From NCBI GenBank assembly GCA_029207755.1, contig JARCOQ010000006.1:15846890-15910889 (forward strand): a stretch of 64,000 nucleotides of DNA, written 5' to 3'. The notes below the pieces were generated by a model, which was given only the letters and a program-made list of their open reading frames with translations, did no database searches and was not told the origin of the DNA. This DNA comes from Chamaea fasciata (lineage: Eukaryota > Chordata > Aves > Passeriformes > Sylviidae). Positions 49,744-63,295 of the stretch are shown in pieces; position 1 is the stretch's first letter; the number at the start of each line of letters is the position of its first letter. The position numbers and the translations under genes are program-made.

Positions 49744-51540
49744 ATTATAGAATAGCCTAGGATGAATTTTTTCTTCCATAAGATTTTTTTTCTAATTATT
49801 TCTTAACCCACCTAAGCTTTTGACGTTTCCAACATCCTGTAGCTATAAGTTCTATGGTTTAATTATGTGCTTTGTGAAAAGTGTTTCCTTTTGTTTGCTT
49901 TAACCTGACACTTGATAACAAAGTCTCCTAAGTTCCTTCATGATGAGAACCAGGGAACAGTTCTCTGTATACTTTATTCAAGTCAATATTTTATAAGTAT
50001 TCGTCATATTAATCTCACGGGTGTTTCTTTTCTACCTAGTAGTCTTCATCTCTCTACTTTAAATAACAACTTCTTATCCTCTTAGGCACACTTTTTTGTA
50101 TCTTCTTTAGTTCCCCAGAGTCCATTTTCAGATGTGGGGAAAGACTGCATTCAATATTCAACAACATTTTTTTTGGATTCTGTATCCAGCTGTGTCTACC
50201 ATTCTGCTGCTTTCATGATCTCTCATAAGTATTGAGCTGAAGCTTGTATAGATGTGTTAAAGACTCCCAAAACTCTGTTTTGAGTGTACATGGCTAATTT
50301 AGACTCATCATAGCTCATTTGTATTAGTGGGTGTTGATATTCCTTGGACATTTTCCAAGTCCAAACAGTTTTTATGATAACCTTCTGTAGCTTGTTACAG
50401 CTGGCTTTTGTTTTGATAATGCTAAATAATTTAGCATTGTCAGCAAAATTGGTCATCTTTTCATCAGTATCCCCAGAGCCTGCTATAAACTCTGAATAAA
50501 ACAAATATGCATATGCTTGTTGATGCTTTCTAGAAAACTCCCTTCACAGAAGAATTTTTTTAAAACTTGGTATTCTTTAAGTCCTTATGTCCCTCAAGAA
50601 AATGAGGATCTTACAAAATATCTTTCCTATTATTCCAAGTACCTTACTGTCTATAAGAACCCTTGCTAATGAATTTTGTTAAAACCTTTTTGAAAGTTCA
50701 AGTAAGTAATGTCAGCCACATCTCCTGTGCTATTAAGCTCTTCAATTCCTCAAGAATTCCAGTAAATTTGTGAGGCACAATAATACACTGCAAAAGTTGA
50801 GTTAGTTCTTCTCAATATACCATAATTATTTGTTTGTCTACTCTTTCTTTTACATTTACTCTCCTTAATTTTTAAAAGAGCTCAGATTAACTCTTGCATA
50901 TTTTCTTCTACTCCAGTTGAAACCTGTAGGTAGAATTGACTTCTTCAACAATTGATTCTCTCAGCACTGAGATCACTTTCAGTAGCATTAACCATCTGAC
51001 AATTTCATATTTGATCTTTTTATCTCATAGGCGAATATCATCTTGTGGCGATTTGTTACTATTCATTTTATTGATTTGTTCTAAGATTTTTTTCACTGAG
51101 AGTCCAATTGCAAATAATTCCTCTAATTCTCCCTCTGCAAAAAAGTTTCCCCTGTAGAAACCAGTCTAACCTCGTCTATAGAGAACATCAATACAAAGAA
51201 TTAATTTAACCATTCAACTTTGGTCTTATCTTCTTTTACAGCTCCTCAATCACCTGTTGGTCCCATAGAGTCTTTGTCAGACTGCCTATTTTTATATATT
51301 CATAAACAGTTTCTTAAATATCTTTTAGGTGTTTTTATGATTTAAAATTTCATTTTCTGGACTTACATTCTTTCTACTTTCCACACTTTCACAGAAATTT
51401 AAATTTCTGAAAGTTTCCTTCATACTAGCAAACAATTTCATAGAACAACTTTTAAAACCTGGTTTGTCTTGGGTAGTTTTTGTTTGTTTTTTAATTGATG
51501 TCTTCTGTTGTTTGATAAACATTTTTGTATAATTTTACTT
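49744..51540 (-). mobile_element. Ancient CR1-type LINE, 3' region to reverse transcriptase (piece B)
   Basis: About 1.8 kb, read on the minus strand, follows the old amniote CR1 consensus almost end to end, with decay and gaps. Plus-strand landmarks in order are 'gaatagcctaggatgaa', 'tttccaacatcctgtag', 'tgctttgtgaaaagtgtttc', 'attcaatattcaacaac', 'tttagcattgtcagcaaaat', 'gttaaaacctttttgaaagt', 'attttattgatttgttc' and 'caaagaattaatttaacc' followed by 'cacctgttggtcccat'. A frame at 50,223-50,504 still shows reverse transcriptase residues. The element is dead. It is far older than the CR1 copies at 20,603 or 40,791. The exact subfamily is not verified. Confidence 0.85.
50223..50504 (-). pseudogene. 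Degenerate LINE reverse transcriptase fragment
   Basis: The 93-aa frame reads MTNFADNAKLFSIIKTKA near residues 17-34, corresponding to the catalytic FADDTKL motif of CR1 reverse transcriptase. The second catalytic aspartate is replaced by asparagine (FADN), which would abolish activity. Further on, LQKVIIKTVWTWKM fits the 'LQKDL..L..W...W.M' helix, and YTQNRVLGVFNTSIQASAQ fits the 'TQERDLGVIVDSSMKTSAQ' block. Order and spacing support the match, although part of the expected sequence between them is compressed. It is a remnant of the old LINE around it, not a gene. Confidence 0.85.
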
Positions 51541-54500
51541 TCTTATGATAAAAAGCATTCTTTTGTGTCTTAGCAAATCTTATTACGAATATACTCATGG
51601 TGTATATATAGTTGTACCAACAGCTCTTAACACCAATATCAGTGTGTTTGAATTTAAGCTTTGGTTTGCTTCTGCAAGAACTACAGAGTGTTATTTCTGC
51701 ATTTTGTCCAAATTTTTAGAGGCATAAAATTAAGATCTGAAGTATGAAGCCAGAACTGTTGATTTAGAGATACAATCCAATTTTATAATAGTTATTGCAA
51801 TCATACCAAAAGCTAGATAAAGTTTTCTGTCTGCTAATCTATCAGGTCTTATTCATGAAATCTCTTTTAACGTGGAATAGAGAGGTCTTTGCCACTGCCA
51901 CAGTGATGAATACCTTCAAATGTTCTACTTCATTTCCTATTCATTATTTAAATGAAATTCTGTTTACATAATGGAGCTGCTTCACTGATGATCAGACTAT
52001 TTCTCAATACCATCACAGCCACCTCACCCACCCAAAGATAATCATTCTCCAAGAATCATTACTAACTGCAGGTACTTTCCCAATTAGATTACCGGACACA
52101 TCCCGTAGGCCAAATCTGGCACGTCTGGATAGTCTCCCACCTCTTGGACATGAGGACCCACACTTTTTGGTATTGAAATCATCAGTTTCAGAGAAATCTG
52201 TGATGATTTAAGTGTCAAGCATTGCCCAGGGGGATGCATGAGCTGTACCAATTTTTTTTGTTAGTTAAACTATTGAGTGGAATTTTCACTGGGAGCACAG
52301 GGTTGTGCTGCTTTATTCTAGCTCTCTTTCCATCCATTACAAAAAAGAAGAGGATTATTTAGTTGTCTTACCTAAATATCTTGGGGAATTTGAAAAGAAA
52401 ATGGATTTTGAGCTCGAGGTCAGATGATAATGGATCTAAAACCTGACTACTGATGATGCACTTTGGACATATTTCAAGTCCCTCCCACATTATTTCCAAT
52501 CTGCCTAACCTACCTGGGTTACTTCAGTCTTGAAGAGAAAGATATATAGTAGTGCTTAAATCAAACAGTCAATGCAGCAACATTATTATTTAAAGTGTGC
52601 CATAAATTTCTAAAAAAATATTTAAAGCATCTCTATCTGTCATTGTACTATCATAACTATATCATTACATTTATGGGCCCTAGAGACATTTAGTTCAGTT
52701 AGAAGAAGAAAGTGAGAAGTTTATGGATAACCAGAAATAAAGTATTTTCTATCTGCATGAACAATGAACATTCCTAACTGTGACTCAGAGGAGTTCAGGT
52801 TGTTGGAACACCTGTAATGGGGCTCTGTGCAAGTTGTTTGATCCAAACTCTTGCCTGAACTGAAGTGTGACCCAAACTTATTTTTCTAGACCTTAAAGCC
52901 CTCGCTTTAAAGCTGAATTCTGTGGGTCTGCATTTGCTGATTTTTCCAAATTATCAACCCCCCTACAACTGCTCCTTATCGGGAAGACTGTTTTCTCCCA
53001 TATGCAGGAAGATACAGCAAGGATGTATCAGAAAACCTGAAATAACAAAGCAGATAATTGCTTTAGAATTTGGTACTTCTCTTGGACTTTGCATCAAAGT
53101 TTCTTCTTTCATGAAGATCCTTGGTGCCAATACAATACTATACTGCAATATTCCACTTTCTTTTATCCTTATGCCCTTTTGGATTGACCTTTCGTCCAGA
53201 CTGAAAAGAAATGACCGCATTCCAATGTGTCCTTAAGGCATTCTTTCTTGTGCTGTTTCATTGAAAGACTGGAAAAACCTCTTCCATAGCACAGAATTTC
53301 TTTTTCACTTCTGTCATTAGTGAGCTGTTGTGAGTAATCAATAGAAGAGATTTTGGGCTAGGTCAAATGGTAGTGGGTTGTTTAAAATTTTAGAGCAGGG
53401 GTTTATAGCCTGCCTTGAAAGTTTGTCTTTTTATTTATAATTACATCAGTCAGTGAGAAAATGAGGAAATCGTCTTTGGAAAAACAGGTTTCCTCCTTGG
53501 AAAAAATTGTATTTAATTTATTGTCTTATAAGGCCTAACAATGCCTTCTATTGACATTCAGTTCAGTACAATATTTAGGTCCCCTGATAATACTGTAAAC
53601 TTTCTACAAGCTATTGGATTGTCCTGACCAAGAACCATGTAAACATATTTTCTTCCAGTCTTATTTGGAGATTGTGAACATAGGCTTGGAGGTGACTTGC
53701 AGTCTCTAGGCTGACAAATGAAAAGAGCTGAGTGTGAACACTTTCCAGAATAAACAGACAACAGGAGAAAAAGGCTGTTTAAGGTCTTTATAGAAGGTCT
53801 TGAAGGAAATAAATTGATTCTTCAAATTTTATGTTTCATTTAGACACAGGAGAAAAGCCGAAGAGCTTTAAGGAGGAGCTCTATAGATAATTCTGAGATG
53901 TAAAATGACCAGGCACGCTGGAAGGTCTGGGCCAGCGCAGTAACCAAGATTTCTTCAGAGTGTTGTTTTTTTGGTCTTAAATGGAAGTCGTAAATAATCA
54001 GTCAGAAAATAATATGACTGTTGTGTATCAGTCTTCCACTTAATGAATTGAGAATAAGGTCTGATAGATTCTTGCCGAGAATTAAGATAAACTTCTGTAA
54101 ATGATATTTTTCCAAATATAGTGGTTTCTAATTCACATTTTTAGTAAATCATATCATAGGAGCTTTGACCCAATACTGTAGAATGTGCCTGTAGTTTTGC
54201 CAAAAATGCCACAAGTAGTTTTTCTTTAGAATACTGAATATTTATTATGTGTTGGCAACTTAACCTTTCCCCTTCTTTCATGTACAGTTAAAGTAGTAAG
54301 TTTCTATAGAAGACAAATTAATTTAAAACTTTGGGCCCCCCAACCACCTTTCTGAATATAGTTTTTCTAAAACTTTTTGGGTTTGTATCTGATTATGCAG
54401 TAGCATCTCACAGACATGATTTTTGTGTTTATAGTGTGTGTAACTAACTTTTAATGCTCACTAGATTTTTAACGGTACCTCTTTTCTTTCGGGCTTTTCT

Positions 54501-56571
54501 GTTTTAAAATTTTAAGGTCTGTAAACTGACCATATCTGAATATTTGTTTCATTTTGGTGGTGTTGGTGGATTTACTATCTCTGAGAAGCAAATGTGACAT
54601 AAAGTTATATATTAGCATAATGCATTTACTAATATTACTGTCTATTGATATTTTCCATGATTGTTGGAATAAATTTGAAAAATAAAACTCCTTGCAAGCA
54701 AGACAAGACCTAAACAGCTGTGACTGTGCTAAGTGTTTCTAAAAATGGTCACAATGCATAGTGCATTGTTATTTGTTTTTTGTGTTTAAAATTGTGCTAG
54801 ACCTATAAAACCCAGTATGTCAAATTTGTCATGAAATAATTTGGAACTTAAAGAGCTTTGTGGGTCAGGGTTATGCGCTACAGAAATGAGAATTTTATTA
54901 ACATTGGAAGATGGCCACAGTGCTTTAGAAAGCTGTATTATCTTTCTCAACTTGTAATTAATTAAAATATTTTCCTAGCATTCCACTTCAAATTGTTCAG
55001 AATGGCGTGTAACCACTGTGAGTATGGGCACAAGCATGTGAGTATCTGGCTCCAAAGATTATGGTCTTCGATGTCTGTGCATTTTCTTGGTGCTCTGGGA
55101 CTTGTGAAAATATTGATTAGAGTGAAGATAACATTGCAAAGAGGTGAAGTTCACTTAGTGCTTTTCCAGATTTTTTAATATATAAATTCTTATATATGAT
55201 TATTAAAAATAGGGAATGCACCCTGTTATTTCTCATTTTATCTATCTGTGTGTCACATAAGATACTAGGAGCTCCAGAGTGCAAAAAATTAATTTAACTG
55301 AGTAACTTTTATTAAAATTGCTACAAGGATGCTTACAACAGGCAGCATACAACGCTTAAATCAATATCTACTATAAACTGATGCACAAAAAAGATAAGAA
55401 ATGCATCATATTTTCATGGAAATGGATAATGTCATGACACTGCCAGGTGCATGGCAATGAAGAAGTTGAAACATACTTCTCTTATTTAGATTTATTCAAG
55501 AAATTTTAGTAAATACCAATGGAATTCCTGCTCGGGAAGAGGCTTCTTTTTATGCAGTCTTACTTGTTTCTACGCACAAAAAAATATTTAAATATTTTTC
55601 TGACTTATCACTATTGAGAGGTTTTATTTAGGAGGATTTCTGCAGTTTTGTGCAAAGACATGTATGTACAATGCTAATTGCATGTTCTCCTGCTTAGGAG
55701 TGTGTTCAGCTGTGTGCCTCTTTTGGCTTTCCTGCTCAGGTCTCATCCTAAACCAGGACAGGGATACGGCTGAGTTCCTTGGCTGGAAGTTTCATAACAA
55801 TCTTGGATCCTGTGGGAATGGCATGCTCTAGCTTGCTACAGTATTTTTAAAAATCTTTGATTTTAGAATATGTTCTAAAGAGCAGCTTTAAATTACATTT
55901 TTATTTAAGTATGGATCAAAATTGCGTCAGGTTAAGTGGTTTAATGTTCCAGCAAGATACAGTCAAATAATACTGAGAAAGTTAACAAAAAACTATTCTA
56001 AAACTAAGTTGGTACCTTCTCCTGGTACGGCTCAAGTGTACGCTCTCATCCACAATGGCTAGTTAAACCTTGTAATTAATACTCATTTTCTTCTGAGGAC
56101 ACCTCTTGTAACATGCTTTAAAGAAAGCAGACTTCTTTCTGGTCAGAAAGCAACTGCTGCTGGCAGTTATTTCATTTCTAATGTGCAGTAACCCAGCAGA
56201 AGCAATTCAGTGAATCACAGAAGTAGCTTCAGGGAACCCATAGGCCAGAGAACTAATTTCAGCCTGCGAGTAAATAAAAGATGTGAAAGTACAATTCCTA
56301 GTTTCTTGGTGGAATTAGAATGACAAGGTCAATAGACAGAGATAAGTGAACTGCACACATTTAAAATATTGGTACTTGTATACCACATAGAATATAAATA
56401 TACAAATCCTTCCCACCCTGTCAATATAATGAGAATTATTTTATTGACAAAGCAGCAATACAATACTTCAGAGAAAATCAAAATTATTTTCTTTTTTTTA
56501 ATATGCAAATAGTTTTCATGATTCAAATTAACTAAGTTTGAAATATATTCTGGTAAAGGCCATAGAAATTG
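51541..56571. other. Unassigned AT-rich DNA
   Basis: About 5 kb without a recognised gene, LTR or CR1. The overlapping frames 52,922-53,236 (plus, 104 aa) and 52,963-53,220 (minus) are mutual shadows with no known domain. Confidence 0.55.
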
Positions 56572-56572
56572 C

Positions 56573-56591
56573 TTTTTTTTTTTTTTTTTTT
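56573..56591. repeat. Poly(T) tract of 19
   Basis: Nineteen T. Together with a run of A-rich low complexity at 56,715-56,755 it inflates the minus frame 56,532-56,948 (138 aa, with lysine and phenylalanine runs), which I do not regard as a gene. Confidence 0.9.
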
Positions 56592-59500
56592 CTGATTCAG
56601 CCTAAGAAAGGCTTTCAGGCTTTTTGGTAAAGTTGCCAGTATGAAAGTAAGAAATGAAATATTCCAGCAATTTTCCCATTTTTTACTATGTTTCAATGGT
56701 TGCTGATATACCAAAAAAAGTTGACCAGTTTGGAAAAAAAAGTTAAAAAAAAAGCCCAAGAATTTAAATGGAAAACTCAGTTTTGTGGAGTTCTGATGCC
56801 AGTGTCTGTCTGAGTGATGAGAGTTAGTTGGCATATGTAGTAATATTTTCTTTGTGGCCCATTTTTCAGTATATGAGACTAGAATATCTTTCTTTTCTGC
56901 TAACCTAAGAGTTATAATATTCCTAGGATGTAGTTTGTAACAGTGCATCTAATATCAGACAGCTGGAGCCAGAAGGTTTGCAGTTGGGCTGGAGTTTGTA
57001 TTGGTTTGTCCATTTATTCCATTCCTACATCAATGAGCCTGTTCTCCTCAGTGTGACAACAATTCTTTCATCATCTTCAGTGTTCCCAAACAAAGAGAAA
57101 ACCTTTCTGTGTGCAAAAAGAATACACAAAAAAGATCCAGAAAAATCATCTCATGCAACCCCTGCATATTTACTGGTAGTGATTTTTGTTACTAATTTAT
57201 CTAGGTAATGAACAGACACAGCCTACTGTCTCCTCCCTTGCCCACCTATCTTTCTATCTCTGTGGACACTGTAACCTCTGCAAAGTCAAACACCAATGAA
57301 TTCAAGATTGTAATAAACTGCAACCCCTACGCTTGACCTATATTACCTTAGTGCTTGATAAAGTCATTTAATTGCATTTCTCTGATGAAATCTTGGGGCA
57401 GGACAACTGATTAGCATTGACTATTTTGGAAATCAATCTTTAGAGCTAATGAGACACCTTTTGATGGAACTGGAAGTAAAATCTATGCCATTACAGTGCC
57501 TATCATATAGAGAACACCTCTCACTGTCCAGAATTTCACATATGTTACACACTTTGTCTCATCATCAATTGACTTCATTAATATTTTCCTCCTGCTTCAC
57601 TGGATAAAGATTCTCTGCAACTTAGTAACAGAGGAGCTGTTGTCTATATACTGTCTGTCTCATTTGCTGCAGAAATAGGTAGATTTGCCGTGGCTGAAGA
57701 AGAAATCCTTCTGGAACAGAAAGGAAACTTTCACAGTTGAAGAAAATTGATGTGCTGCTGTGAAAAAAAATTAATTCTATCTCTGAATTTTTAGAATGAC
57801 AAATGAGCCAATAAATCCATATTAATTTTCTTTTTCCAGAACATATAATTTTGTTTTGAAAACATTTAGTCTTGTACTCTTAACTACAGCTAAATCCAAG
57901 AAACTTCTGCCTTAAAAGTGTATAATTCTATCTAAAGTTCAGTACTGTGAGAAAAACAGATATAAGAATGCTAGAATAGGCATGCAGTGTAATGCAGGCA
58001 TTTACCTTACATTTTCTCATTTCCCTATTTGTTAATTGGACAGTATAATCCTCTTTTCTCACAGGACTCTGCAACAATACATTAATTAAGGTTTGGAAAG
58101 TATTCAGATTCTAGAGTACTGAGACCCTGACTGAAGAGCCCCTGAGAAAATGAGTGATTGGGCCCACAAGGAGGTTTTGAATACTGTCCAATAAATAAGA
58201 CCCGTAGATACATATTCAAAAGCACAGAGAAAGTATTGAAAAACTGCATGTCAAGTAACCATTGTCTCCCTCTCCTTCTGAGCAAAATTACAGTATGTGA
58301 TTTCAATCTATGCACAACACAGTGGATTTGTAACTTCCAGACTGGGATCTGTATGGATGACTTTATGTGACAATGTAAACTCCTAATAGCTGGATTACTA
58401 GTTTAAAGAATTTTTTGAAAACAAGCAAACAAAGAAGCAGAAACTTTAACTGAACTTTTAGAGCTAGAAACACAGAAACCAACAGAAATAATTTCAGTAA
58501 CAAACTGTGAATTAAAAAAATGCCACAAAAAACCAAACCCAAACTGAATTTCGATGGTCCCTGGATTTCTGTGGTTATATGATGATGATTACTTTCTGCT
58601 TTTTTTTGTTTGCTTGCTTCAATTTTTTTTTTTTTTTTTTTTTTTTTTGTATTTGTGTGGAAGACCAGCAGATATAAAAAAGAAAATGGATTCTTTTGGC
58701 TTCCCACAAATGAAGCTGTTAGACAGTTACTTAAGTTTAAGTGTGAGTGATTTGGAAGGCTTAATCAGAACCACATGCATGTTTGAGCTTCAAGATATTT
58801 TTTGTGGTTGAGTATTGCCCTGTAGATGACATCCAGGAAAACCCAAATGCTCAGACAAAGAATTATTTAAGCTAATAAGATATTCCACAAAGTGGTGTGA
58901 GTTTCTGTCTATGGCTTTTATGGAGGAAAAGAGCTGATTATAGTGCTTGTGAGCGCTGTACTGCACAGGTGGACTAAAGCAGTTTCCAAACAGAATTAGT
59001 TTGCTTGTGCAATGCCATAAACTTCCTCTCAGTTTCCACTGCAGCACAGGGAAAAGTCACTTGGATTTCACACACAAGGAGTACTGCTTTAGGCCTTTGT
59101 ATATAGATTTAAAACAATAGACACCAATATACAAGATATTGGAGTAATTAATTTATTCATTAAATTAATATATGATCTACAAGTAATCAGGTATATGCTT
59201 GTGAGCTGATATTACTATTTTTCAGCATATTAATAATGTTATATTTTAAAAATACTAGACTTGATTCTTTTGTAGTTGATTTTGATAGAAAAACTTCCAA
59301 ATATTAAGATTACAAAGCATCAGATAGGATACATCAAATGCAGTTATGGTGTGTGTTGTTCAATTGTATCTAATTCAATCCTCAATTGACTACTATGGGG
59401 AGTGATAGGAGCCCTATTATTATTGTCCATTGACAATTATTTGAGAAATGACAGGATACAGGTTTTGTGAGGAAGGCAGTTGCCTAATAATAGTCATTTG

Positions 59501-62089
59501 AGTAATTCAGTAAACATAACCTTTTAGTTTGGATAAGTCACATGTGAAATCATGGCTTATAAGATGATCATGAGCCTTGTTATTTGCCTATGGTATACCC
59601 TAGACAGAAAAGACACAGGACATTGTTAGAATTGAAAGAGAAAATTAGTAGTGCTTTGTTAAAGTGTTCCTGAACTCTTAAGAGGGAATGCTGGTGTCGG
59701 TACCTTTACTGGAATTACAGGATAGATTTTCAATGCAGCATAGTTAAAAAAAGGCATATACACATTGTAGATAGAGATATATCCAAAGTCCTGCAGAGCT
59801 TCCCCAAGATGATGGGATCAAAAAAAAAAGAAGGGGTTGTCCTCTGCCCTTAAGCATAAATAGAGTGAAGATGTCATCTTACATTCTGCCTTTGCTATGA
59901 CTCCAGATACAGAACAACAGCACTGTGGCTAGGCTTTCAGTCCCTGTTTTTATAAAAGTGTCAACTTTTGTTTCAAATGCACCAGTTCTTATTTTTGCTT
60001 TCCCATTCACCCGTGATAGTTCACCAGTCAGTTTAAGAAAAAACAGTTTTAAGAATTCATGCCTTGGTGATATGAACACCTGAGCTCCCTTGTGTGTTTC
60101 AATGCAGGAGCTAACGAGTGAAGACGGGTGATTTGTAGTGTAGATAATACACAGTTGGGTACCCCAGACGTGTGTCTATTCCTTTGTCAATGATGTTAAC
60201 AAAAGGCAGGCATGCTGAGTAGTCAACCAGTGAGACAAAATATTTGTTGAATGGAGAGGTTTATTAGAAATAAATTCCTATTTTTGCCCTCCTAGTGTAT
60301 TAGCAAAATGAACGGATAAATAAAAATCACAGATAAATTGCACATTTTCTATGGAATTCAAGAATTAATTGTTTGTAATTGAAAATTAAATACCTAATTT
60401 CTTTTGTTCATGTTATGTTTACTTTCTCTGGAAATGTCTGTGGACCTAAATTGGTCATGGCTTTGTCTCCTTAATGTGAGTGAGAATTAAGCCCTAAATT
60501 GTGGAGATTAGTGGATTTATATGGGGTGAATGGAAAAAGCTTTTATATCAGTATATTGAGAGTTTATTGACAGGTCATATTTTGATGTGAGGATCATTTC
60601 TCAGTTATAGCACATGGAAAGCATTAATATGTTTGACTTGTAAATCAGAAGTAGAAAGTAGTAAAGATGTTAAAGACTTAATTTCAAATTATTTCTACTC
60701 CATCTGTCCTCCCTTTTGAAATTTAAGAAATTATGTGTAATTCAAAGGCAATTCCATCAATGGCCACAGAGGAGAGAACAAAGGAAAATTAAGGAATGAC
60801 TGTAAGCATGTTACTTTCATGTACCCTAATGTAGGAAGGGCAAAACCCCATGAATGACACATACACTACACATGTAGTCCAAAAGCAGTGATGCTGAAAG
60901 GGCAATTCAAAAGATAAAAAACTCATCCCTGTTCCAAGTCTTGGTATTCAGGGGAGAAATTTATAAAATGTACTTTCAGATTGAATACTTCGTTGGCATT
61001 TTCTCCCCTCTCTTTATCATTCAGGCAGCATTTGTTTCCTTGTGTTTCTTATAAAATGAAGGTCCATGGAAACCAGAAATATCACTGTGTCAGACTAAAA
61101 ATTGTTGAATAAAAGAGTGCGTGCCTTTCATAAGATAAGAACCAGGAGTGAACCAGCAAACAGCAGGTGAGACTTAAACTGCCATAAATTAATCTCCTAA
61201 GATTTTCCTTATTTTTAATATTTGGGATATATTTTTCTTCTACTTTTCAACAGAATATTTGTTTAACACAGAACACGCTGCATTACTCATACTGCATTTC
61301 CAGTCAGACACTAATTATAATCACCATGTGATTAGAGTGCATGGCTTGTTAGGCTCTTGTGAGGATAAAGGAAAGAAAACAAACTGTTATAACAAACAAT
61401 TTAGAAGTCTAATAGGAGTAGCTCTCTAGGTAGGAATAATTTTCTGCTCAATACACAGTTGGGATACATATGCAAAGAAGGGATAATGAAAAAAAAGTCT
61501 GACAATTCCAGAAAAAAAATTTCAGTGCACCTATCTCCACTACTGTTGCTCCTTTGTTGTTCAGAAAAAGCACACTTTAGGAAGCTGAAAAGGAAAGACT
61601 TTATTACCAGTGTTAAAGCCAGATTCATCATTGCTTTGCAGGGATAACTACCTTTAGCAGTAGTTACAAAACAATGATAGATCACTTAGGAAAACATTTT
61701 CAGCATTTCCATATGCCTTTAGCAGATGAATGCATGGTCCACGAATGGAAATGTCTATGCTAGTGAATTCCTAATGATGAGCTGTTTAAACCACACTAAA
61801 AGTGGCTTCAGACTGAAGATGGGTGATGTAAGACAAAGGGGCATTGGAAATGGAACGGAATAACTTGAATGGAAATATAGTAATTCTATTAGACAACAGT
61901 TACTGGTACAACCGGATTATTTTATTTATGGAAACTCACATTTTACATTTTCTGCAAAATCCCTGTGCCTTCAGGCTTGCACGTTGTGTATGGATATCAG
62001 ATATACACAAATACCCACCAATGAAATCAGTTGCCCAATATGGAAAACGTTAAAAAACTAATTCCTGTAGTCTACTGGCAGCCCCCAGA
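56592..62089. other. Unassigned AT-rich DNA
   Basis: About 5.5 kb. The only clear feature is a T26 run at 58,623-58,648, which produces spurious lysine-rich (minus, 58,363-58,707) and phenylalanine-rich (plus, 58,554-58,811) frames. No gene or transposon is recognised. Confidence 0.55.
58623..58648. repeat. Poly(T) tract of 26
   Basis: Twenty-six T. It could be the tail of a minus-strand retrocopy, but the flanking bases (58,649-58,760) show no recognisable transcript. Confidence 0.9.
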
Positions 62090-62330
62090 TATTTAAAAGT
62101 TGTACCTTTAGGGAAGGAGAATAGCCACAGATCCGGATTCACATTGAATCTGAAAGACGGGATTCTTGACAGCACCCCTAGCACCACGTTGGGCAATGGA
62201 ATCTTCAGCTCAGCTGTGACTTGGAGGCAAAGCACATCAATTACTGGGTCGCCAGCACCACCTCCTGTACTGTCTGGTTTTGCTTTGAAGAGGTCTCCTC
62301 TCCAATGTCTGGTATTGCTCACCTTATGAA
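62090..62330 (-). other. GC-richer segment with a 90-aa minus-strand open frame, unassigned
   Basis: Bases 62,050-62,322 are open on the minus strand (90 aa). The protein would contain KPDSTGGGAGDPVIDVLCLQ and FNVNPDLWLFSFPKGTTFKY. The segment is clearly GC-richer than its flanks and keeps several CpGs. I do not recognise a family. The plus strand is also open from 62,144 to 62,329. No good splice acceptor precedes the minus frame, and a plain ATG opens it. Options are an old unrecognised repeat, an exapted regulatory element, a retrocopy or an exon. Confidence 0.25.
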
Positions 62331-63295
62331 ATCTGACAGGATCACAGCCTAAGATAGTGCAGCTACAGGCCTGTTTTGCATTACTAAAATGGTGCAGTGG
62401 ACATAAAGTTTCCAGCCTCAGTCGGGGATTTTCAAATGTAATTTGAACTCAGCTCTCATGGAAAATCAAGACTGATGAGAGTCAATTTTGTATTTTACCT
62501 TATGTAATGCCAATAAGTGCTATTTCTGTGAGTAGGTGTGGTCTTCAAATACCATCAGAGAGTTTTCTTTCGAAAAATTTCACCGACATTGATGTTGTCC
62601 CATTAGGGCAAATAGGCAAATCTCTTGAACTACTGTCTGCTTATGACTTTGCTGGATTAACTCCATTCCTTGCTGTTCTTTTGATTCAAATTTCTCTTGA
62701 GATAACATCTACTCTCAAAGCTGATTGTCTAAGACAATAAAACTCCCCAGATTCATCTTCTTCTGTGTTGCAGCATTGCTTTGCAAACAATTTTGTTAGT
62801 GTTCATGTCTCATCAGAGAGTACAGTCCTTTAAGCAATAATATTATGTTGTCCAAGAAGGTAAAGTAATGCATGGGGATTATTGTAGGTCATTTGATCCA
62901 AGAAAAGGTCAAGAGGAAACATTTTAAAATGTTAAATTCCACTTGCACTGATGGCTTAGTATCAGTGTACATATTTCAACAGCCAGTATGGAACAATGCT
63001 AATGATTGCAATACCTCTTTCGGAGTGCCAAGCTTTGATTTTGGAAGATGCAAGGCATAAAATATTAATTTCATAAGGTATATTGATATTTCTCCTTTGA
63101 TAGTAAACTCACAAAGCTTCGCATTGCTGGTCATGGCAGTACAGAAACTTTCATCAGAAGCTGGTGAAACGCACAAAATTAGAAGGTCAAACAGTACATT
63201 TGTGTCACAGCTGCATGTTTAAGATGTATAAAAGCACATATGATACATGTACATTTGCAAAAAAGATGTGTTAAAAACAGAAGAAAATGTAACTT
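62331..63295. other. Unassigned AT-rich DNA
   Basis: No gene is seen. The small frames at 62,507-62,740, 62,872-63,060 (plus) and 62,976-63,176 (minus) carry no known domain. Confidence 0.55.

Noticed and set aside
56532..56948. 138-aa minus frame
   Set aside because: Built on poly(T)/poly(A) low complexity, giving lysine and phenylalanine runs; no domain.
58363..58811. Overlapping 114-aa and 85-aa frames
   Set aside because: Both pass through the T26 tract, so they are low-complexity artefacts.
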